Assembly (NCBI RefSeq): GCF_026340975.1
Contig: NZ_JAPEOS010000002.1
Location: 514,501 to 578,500, forward strand
Direction of reading: 5' to 3'
Length of the DNA stretch: 64,000 nt
From: Streptomyces sp. NBC_01214
GTDB taxonomy: Bacteria; Actinomycetota; Actinomycetes; Streptomycetales; Streptomycetaceae
Both the position numbers and the translations under genes were made by a program. The notes beneath the pieces are model-generated. The model was not told the DNA's origin. It searched no databases and saw only the letters and a program-made list of their open reading frames with translations. This document shows positions 60,083 to 64,000 of the stretch, piece by piece (the first letter of the stretch is position 1; each line of letters opens with the position of its first letter).

Positions 60083-60817
60083 TCACCGCCTCAGCGACCT
60101 CCCGAAGCCCGAGGCCAGCGGCATCCGCAACCCCAGTGGCGGGGGCGCGGCCAGGGCGTCCGTCACCGGCCGCGAGTACCGTCCGGAACAGACCGCGCCC
60201 AGGACGAAGTCCACGGCCAGCGCCACCACTTCCGGCTGGTGCTCGCGCAGTCCGTGCCCGTCCGAATGCACCTCGAAGCGGCACGTCGACCGGTTCGCCT
60301 TCTTCGCGCGCGCCGCCAGCCGAAAGGAGGCCTCCGGGTCGCTGCGCGCGTCGTTGGTGCCGTGCACGATCAACACCTGCCGCCCCGACAGCTGTTTCAC
60401 CGGTTCGGGGCAGTCGACCCGGGCCACCGCTCCTAAGCAAGGGGCGATCGCTACGACCGAGTTGACGGCCCCGTGTCCCGCCGCCCGCAGGGCGGCCAGG
60501 CCCCCCGCGTCATAGCCGACCAGGCACACCGGCACGTCCCCGTACCGCCGCACCGCCTCGTCCGCGGCCCACCCGGCCTGCTCCTCCCGGGCGGCGTCCC
60601 CGCCGTGGATGACCAGGTGCGTGACCAGCCCCTCCGCCCCGCCCGCCCGGGCCAGCGCCCGCGCGAGCGGACGCACGGGACCCGGCGAGAACCTGGAGGC
60701 CCCGGGAAGCAGGAGCACCACCCCGTTGACCGTGCTTTCCGACGAACCCGAGCCGGTTCTCGCGCCGGCCGCCCGCCCCAGGCGGGCCCCGCGCGCCGGC
60801 GGCGCATGCTGTGCCAT
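60083..60817 (-). CDS. Alpha/beta-hydrolase-fold protein with Asp at the nucleophile elbow
   Basis: 244 residues from ATG 60817. The fold is clear: VVLLLPGASRFS, then VPVCLVGYDAGGLAAL, where the nucleophile elbow (GxSxG in most hydrolases) reads GYDAG with Asp in place of Ser. An HGTND block at QVLIVHGTNDARSDPE holds the acid, and the catalytic His lies in SDGHGLREH. Dienelactone-hydrolase relatives and haloalkane dehalogenases use Cys or Asp. It could be active in that way, or be inactive. Confidence 0.7.
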   Translation of the reverse strand: MAQHAPPARGARLGRAAGARTGSGSSESTVNGVVLLLPGASRFSPGPVRPLARALARAGGAEGLVTHLVIHGGDAAREEQAGWAADEAVRRYGDVPVCLVGYDAGGLAALRAAGHGAVNSVVAIAPCLGAVARVDCPEPVKQLSGRQVLIVHGTNDARSDPEASFRLAARAKKANRSTCRFEVHSDGHGLREHQPEVVALAVDFVLGAVCSGRYSRPVTDALAAPPPLGLRMPLASGFGRSLRR

Positions 60818-60903
60818 GGCGGAACAGTCTCAGACCTTCAGGTGTACGCCATCCGTCCGCGCGGTCTCTGTTACATATCGACGCCCGCCGGGGACATTCC
60901 GCT

Positions 60904-60915
60904 CTACGCGCGTAG
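60904..60915. promoter_or_regulatory. Nucleoside-regulon box in the add leader
   Basis: Perfect 12-bp palindrome CTACGCGCGTAG, 15 bp before the adenosine deaminase ATG and just before AGGAG-like sequence. The same box occurs at 36162, 37367 and 41950. Confidence 0.65.
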
Positions 60916-60930
60916 GAGTAGAGTGCGCAG

Positions 60931-62079
60931 ATGACGAGCGAGACCCCCAACCTGCCGACCCCGGATCAGATCCGTCGTTCCCCGAAGGTGCTGCTGCACG
61001 ATCACCTCGACGGTGGACTGCGTCCCGGGACCATCATCGAGCTGGCCCGCGAGGTCGGCTACGAGAACCTCCCCGAGACCGACGCCGACAAGCTCGGCAT
61101 CTGGTTCCGCGAGGCCGCCGACTCCGGTTCCCTGCCGCGCTACCTGGAGACCTTCGCGCACACCTGCGCGGTCATGCAGACGAAGGCCGCCCTCTTCCGG
61201 GTCGCCGCCGAGTGCGCCGAGGACCTGGCCGAGGACGGCGTCGTGTACGCCGAGATCCGCTACGCGCCCGAGCAGCACCTGGAAGCCGGCCTGACCCTCG
61301 AAGAGGTCGTCGAGGCCGTGAACGACGGCTTCCGTGAGGGCGAGCGCCGCGCGAAGGCCAACGGCCACCGCATCCGCGTCGGCGCCCTGCTGACCGCGAT
61401 GCGCCACGCCGCCCGCGCGCTGGAGATCGCCGAACTGGCCAACCGCTACCGCGACAACGGCGTGGTCGGCTTCGACATCGCCGGCGCCGAGGCCGGGTTC
61501 CCTCCCACCCGCCACCTCGACGCCTTCGAGTACCTCAAGCGCGAGAACAACCACTTCACCATCCACGCGGGCGAGGCCTTCGGCCTGCCGTCGATCTGGC
61601 AGGCCCTGCAGTGGTGCGGCGCCGACCGCCTCGGTCACGGCGTGAAGATCATCGACGACATCGAGGTCGCCGAGGACGGTTCCGTGACCCTGGGTCGCCT
61701 GGCCTCGTACGTCCGGGACAAGCGCATCCCCCTGGAGATGTGCCCGACCTCGAACCTGCAGACCGCCGCGGCCGCCTCGTATGCCGAGCACCCGATCGGT
61801 CTGCTGCGCAAGCTGCACTTCAGGCTCACGGTCAACACGGACAACCGCCTGATGAGCGGCACCAGCATGAGCCGCGAGTTCGAGCACCTGGTCGACACCT
61901 TCGGCTACACCCTCGACGACATGCAGTGGTTCACCGTCAATGCGATGAAGTCCGCGTTCATTCCTTTCGATGAACGACTGGCCATGATCAATGAAGTGAT
62001 CAAGCCCGGTTATGCGGAGCTGAAGTCGGAATGGCTGTTCCAGCAGACCGCTTCCACCAGCGGTTCCGTCTCGGCCTAG
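60931..62079 (+). CDS. add: Adenosine deaminase
   Basis: 382 residues from ATG 60931. Zinc and catalytic residues are all present: LLHDHLDGGLRPGT (HxH), NHFTIHAGEAFGLPS (HAGE), DRLGHG, and LTVNTDNRLMSG with the catalytic Asp pair. It deaminates adenosine and deoxyadenosine to inosine forms. The box in its leader links it to the nucleoside importer, Cdd and DeoA. Confidence 0.95.
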   Translation: MTSETPNLPTPDQIRRSPKVLLHDHLDGGLRPGTIIELAREVGYENLPETDADKLGIWFREAADSGSLPRYLETFAHTCAVMQTKAALFRVAAECAEDLAEDGVVYAEIRYAPEQHLEAGLTLEEVVEAVNDGFREGERRAKANGHRIRVGALLTAMRHAARALEIAELANRYRDNGVVGFDIAGAEAGFPPTRHLDAFEYLKRENNHFTIHAGEAFGLPSIWQALQWCGADRLGHGVKIIDDIEVAEDGSVTLGRLASYVRDKRIPLEMCPTSNLQTAAAASYAEHPIGLLRKLHFRLTVNTDNRLMSGTSMSREFEHLVDTFGYTLDDMQWFTVNAMKSAFIPFDERLAMINEVIKPGYAELKSEWLFQQTASTSGSVSA

Positions 62080-62100
62080 GCCACGGCTTGACCTAGCGAG

Positions 62101-62130
62101 AGCGCCCGGGAGGGAGAATTCCCGGGCGCT
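62101..62130 (+). terminator. Terminator after add
   Basis: Perfect 10-bp stem AGCGCCCGGG / CCCGGGCGCT with a 10-nt loop and a TTTCTC tail, 21 bp after the add stop. Confidence 0.85.
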
Positions 62131-62218
62131 TTCTCGTATTTAAGGATGTTTGCGGACGGGGGTTTGAAGTGACTAGTTTGCGGAGCCGCTCAATTCCCCG
62201 TCGCAAGGACAACTCTTC

Positions 62219-62476
62219 ATGAAGAAGTCAGCTGCCAAGACCCTCGGTACCGCCGTTCTCGGTGTCGCGTTCGCTGCGGTCGCCGCCGGTACCGCCTCCG
62301 CCGCCGTTCCGGCGGTCGGCCTCACCGACGCGCTGGGCTCCGCCGCGGGCATGCTCCAGGGCGCCACCAGCCAGCAGCAGGTGGGCGGCGAGGCTCAGCA
62401 GTCGAGCGACCCCACCAGCCAGATCACCGGAGCCCTGACCCCGCTGACCGGCGCCCTGAACGGCCTCGGCAGCTGA
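62219..62476 (+). CDS. Small secreted low-complexity protein
   Basis: 85 residues from ATG 62219. The signal peptide KKSAAKTLGTAVLGVAFAAV ends near ASAA. The mature 56 residues are rich in Gly, Ala, Gln, Leu and Thr (SAAGMLQGATSQQQVGG, LTPLTGALNGLGS) and hold no Cys. Such short proteins are common in Streptomyces; their role is unknown. AAGGACAA upstream may serve as a ribosome site. Confidence 0.65.
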   Translation: MKKSAAKTLGTAVLGVAFAAVAAGTASAAVPAVGLTDALGSAAGMLQGATSQQQVGGEAQQSSDPTSQITGALTPLTGALNGLGS

Positions 62477-62487
62477 GACTGCTGCCG
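62467..62487 (+). terminator. Short hairpin over the secreted-protein stop
   Basis: CGGCAGC / GCTGCCG, 7 bp with a 7-nt loop, overlapping the stop codon. A weak terminator at best. Confidence 0.35.
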
Positions 62488-62609
62488 CTGCGACGCGTAC
62501 ACGTGTGCGGTGGGTGCATGCCCTTTCGACCGGGTATGTGTCCCGCCGCGCCGTGTGCCACGATCGCCACCAACTGCCCGCCGACGTCTTGGGTATGAGG
62601 TTCTCGGTC

Positions 62610-63386
62610 ATGCGCATGAAGGCACGAGCGACGATGGTCGCGCTGGTCCCCACCCTGCTGTTCGCGGCCGTGGGGTGCAGCAGTACGCACACCCCCGCGA
62701 CGGACAAGGCCCCCGATCCCCAGGGCTCCGCCGGCAGCGCCTCCGCCGCGCCCGTAGCCCCCGCGCCGGCCGGCACGGCGACGGGAGCGGCCGCGCCGAA
62801 GACCGGTGGCAGCAGGCTTGAGCGGTCCGCGCTGGCACAGGGCGACCTGCCCGGCTACCAGGTGTCCGCCCAGGGCAAGAACCCCAATGCCCCGGACGGC
62901 CAGCCGCAGGCCGACAAGAAGGCCTGCCAGCCGCTGGCCGACATCATGGGCGACGAGCCGGACCCGTCCGCGCGCGAGACCCTCAGCCGTGGCATCGGCT
63001 CCCAGAAGCAGGTCGGGCTGGCCGTCTCCGCCTCCGTCAGCTCCTACTCCGCCAGCGACGCCAAGGCGCTGATCGCCCGGCTCAAGGCCGCCGTCGCCGC
63101 CTGCGGTACGGGCTTCTCCGCCAAGATCGAGAAGCAGACCGGCGCCTACCGCGAGGTGCGCCCCGCCGACTTCCGCGCGGGCGGCGACGAGAGCGTCAGC
63201 TGGACCATGACCGCCGCCGCCGAGGGCGTGTCGGCGCAGGTCCACCTGGTCGTCGTACGCGAGGGCGACACCGTCGTGCGACTGATGGCCCTCAACGTCG
63301 CGGCGGCCCAGCAGAAGGCGCAGGTGCCGCAGGAAGTGGCCGACAAGCAGCTGGAGAAGATCCACAAGGTCCAGCAGGCCGGCTGA
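62610..63386 (+). CDS. Lipoprotein of unknown function
   Basis: 258 residues from ATG 62610, 9 bases after GAGG; ATG 62595 is possible. The lipobox is FAAVGCS near residue 22. A Pro/Ala/Gly linker follows. The remaining domain has a Cys pair, KACQPLADIMG and VAACGTGFSAKI, which could form a disulfide, and an alternating beta/helix pattern seen in surface lipoproteins (LARLKAAVAACG..., VSWTMTAAAEGVSAQVHLVVV). No known family is recognised. Confidence 0.7.
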   Translation: MRMKARATMVALVPTLLFAAVGCSSTHTPATDKAPDPQGSAGSASAAPVAPAPAGTATGAAAPKTGGSRLERSALAQGDLPGYQVSAQGKNPNAPDGQPQADKKACQPLADIMGDEPDPSARETLSRGIGSQKQVGLAVSASVSSYSASDAKALIARLKAAVAACGTGFSAKIEKQTGAYREVRPADFRAGGDESVSWTMTAAAEGVSAQVHLVVVREGDTVVRLMALNVAAAQQKAQVPQEVADKQLEKIHKVQQAG

Positions 63387-63426
63387 CCGGTCGACCGGAC
63401 GACCGGACGACCCGCCGGCCGCCGGA

Positions 63427-63627
63427 CTACCAGGCGGCCGAAGCGGACTTCTCGTTCGGCAGCAGGACCCACAGCGCGATGTAGATCAGGAACTGCGGGC
63501 CGGGCAGCAGGCACGAGACGACGAAAATGGCGCGCATCGCGTTCGTGGAAATTCCGAAACGCCGCGCCAGTCCGGCGCAGACTCCGCCGATCCAGCGGCC
63601 GTCACGGGGGCGGACCAGGGCGCTCAT
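63427..63627 (-). CDS. PspC-domain protein
   Basis: 66 residues, complete PspC domain: LVRPRDGRWIGGVCAGLARRFG, then a membrane helix FVVSCLLPGPQFLIYIALWVLLP. Phage-shock PspC proteins respond to membrane stress, often paired with a sensor kinase; here none is adjacent. It is the shortest kind, with no C-terminal extension. Confidence 0.85.
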   Translation of the reverse strand: MSALVRPRDGRWIGGVCAGLARRFGISTNAMRAIFVVSCLLPGPQFLIYIALWVLLPNEKSASAAW

Positions 63628-63664
63628 AAGACTCTCCTTCGTCGGTACCGCTTTCTGCGATGAC

Positions 63665-64000
63665 TCAATACTCCCGCTGGACCGCCGACAGGACGTCGGT
63701 CCAGGGGCCGAGCCCGACCCTGGAAATCTTCGGGGTATCCCCCTGATAAACGGTGTGTGAGCGCCTCAGCCGGGACCGCAGCGCCGGTACGACGGCCACG
63801 TGCGCGAGCACCACGCCGACGGTGTTCAGCAGTACCGAGTCCACGTCCACGACCTGCCCCGGAACCGCGGTCTGAAGCATCTCGATGCACACCGAGACCA
63901 GCGCACCCGCGGCAGCCGTCCGGACCAGCGAGGACCACGCGGACAGGGCCGACGGCGCGAGCCGTCCGCTGATCAACGGCACCAACACACCGAGCGGGGC
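63665..64000 (-). CDS. VanZ-like family protein (5' end outside window)
   Basis: At least 111 residues are visible; the frame stays open to the window edge, so the N-terminus is missing. The VanZ pattern is present: APLGVLVPLISGR, then GALVSVCIEMLQTAVPGQVVDVDSVLLNTVGVVLAHV, the conserved SxxIExxQ and DxxDxxxNxxG blocks. The C-terminal tail is hydrophilic. VanZ proteins are membrane proteins linked to resistance to teicoplanin and similar agents; the role here is unknown. Confidence 0.8.
   Translation of the reverse strand, partial: APLGVLVPLISGRLAPSALSAWSSLVRTAAAGALVSVCIEMLQTAVPGQVVDVDSVLLNTVGVVLAHVAVVPALRSRLRRSHTVYQGDTPKISRVGLGPWTDVLSAVQREY

Noticed and set aside
59330..60436. Long plus-strand frame across the cupin and hydrolase genes
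   Set aside because: It is antisense to two convincing genes with clear folds and has no recognisable domain.
1..64000. CRISPR arrays, tRNA or rRNA genes, insertion sequences
   Set aside because: None found: no regularly spaced repeats, no cloverleaf-like stretches and no transposase motif; the only recombinase-like sequence is the sigma-factor fusion, which lacks its catalytic residues.

Overview
The window is a piece of a Streptomyces chromosome, or that of a very close relative. The G+C content is very high, third codon positions are almost always G or C, and GTG starts are common. The gene content is typical of the genus: the sdhCDAB operon, a nucleoside ABC importer with cdd and deoA, adenosine deaminase, a ketodeoxyaldonic-acid (NeuA/NeuB-type) wall-glycan cluster, ECF sigma factors and several L,D-transpeptidases. 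No rRNA, tRNA, CRISPR array or insertion sequence was found.

Layout. (1) 1-16.6 kb is a mixed housekeeping and envelope stretch: a partial 2'-5' RNA ligase-like gene, a YihY/BrkB membrane protein, small secreted proteins, a D,D-carboxypeptidase, a metallophosphoesterase, a peptide-binding protein, a self-regulated TetR operon, and a YCII/ECF42 pair. In that pair the sigma factor is fused to a decayed tyrosine-recombinase-like domain. A frameshifted secreted gene and a DUF4132 gene follow. (2) 16.7-26.6 kb holds sdhBADC, uraD, an ECF sigma factor with its coupled membrane partner, an L,D-transpeptidase, a B12-dependent mutase large subunit and leuE. (3) 26.6-33.4 kb is a nonulosonic-acid glycan cluster: GT2, a polysialyltransferase-like protein, a DUF6716-like protein, a NeuA-NeuB fusion and a further transferase-like protein. 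(4) 33.5-43.3 kb holds an M20 amidohydrolase, two tandem small secreted paralogues, and the nucleoside uptake and salvage genes.

(5) 44.6-51.1 kb is an accessory island with visibly lower G+C, entered through a wrecked sigma-factor gene. It carries a cassette of a CGNR-like regulator, a haem-oxygenase-like diiron protein, an EamA exporter, a nitroreductase and a small Cys-rich protein. Next to it is a compact lasso-peptide cluster: a 40-residue precursor, too short to stand out among open frames, then the cyclase, the RRE protein and the leader peptidase. The predicted core is GYKGSIWDNFLMYNT with a Gly1-Asp8 ring. No lasso ABC transporter gene is present. (6) 51.4-64 kb returns to the conserved chromosome: an MFS gene behind MarR-like palindromes, another L,D-transpeptidase, an MFS/LysR divergent pair, hypothetical proteins, a LuxR-type regulator, a cupin, an alpha/beta-hydrolase, adenosine deaminase, secreted and lipoproteins, a PspC protein and a partial VanZ protein.

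Logic that links genes. A palindrome CTACGCGCGTAG, or a near copy, sits upstream of the nucleoside-binding lipoprotein, the nucleoside ABC operon, deoA and add. These four transcription units, spread over 25 kb, therefore look like one local nucleoside regulon. Function calls rest on motifs read by eye and on family knowledge; no database search was run.
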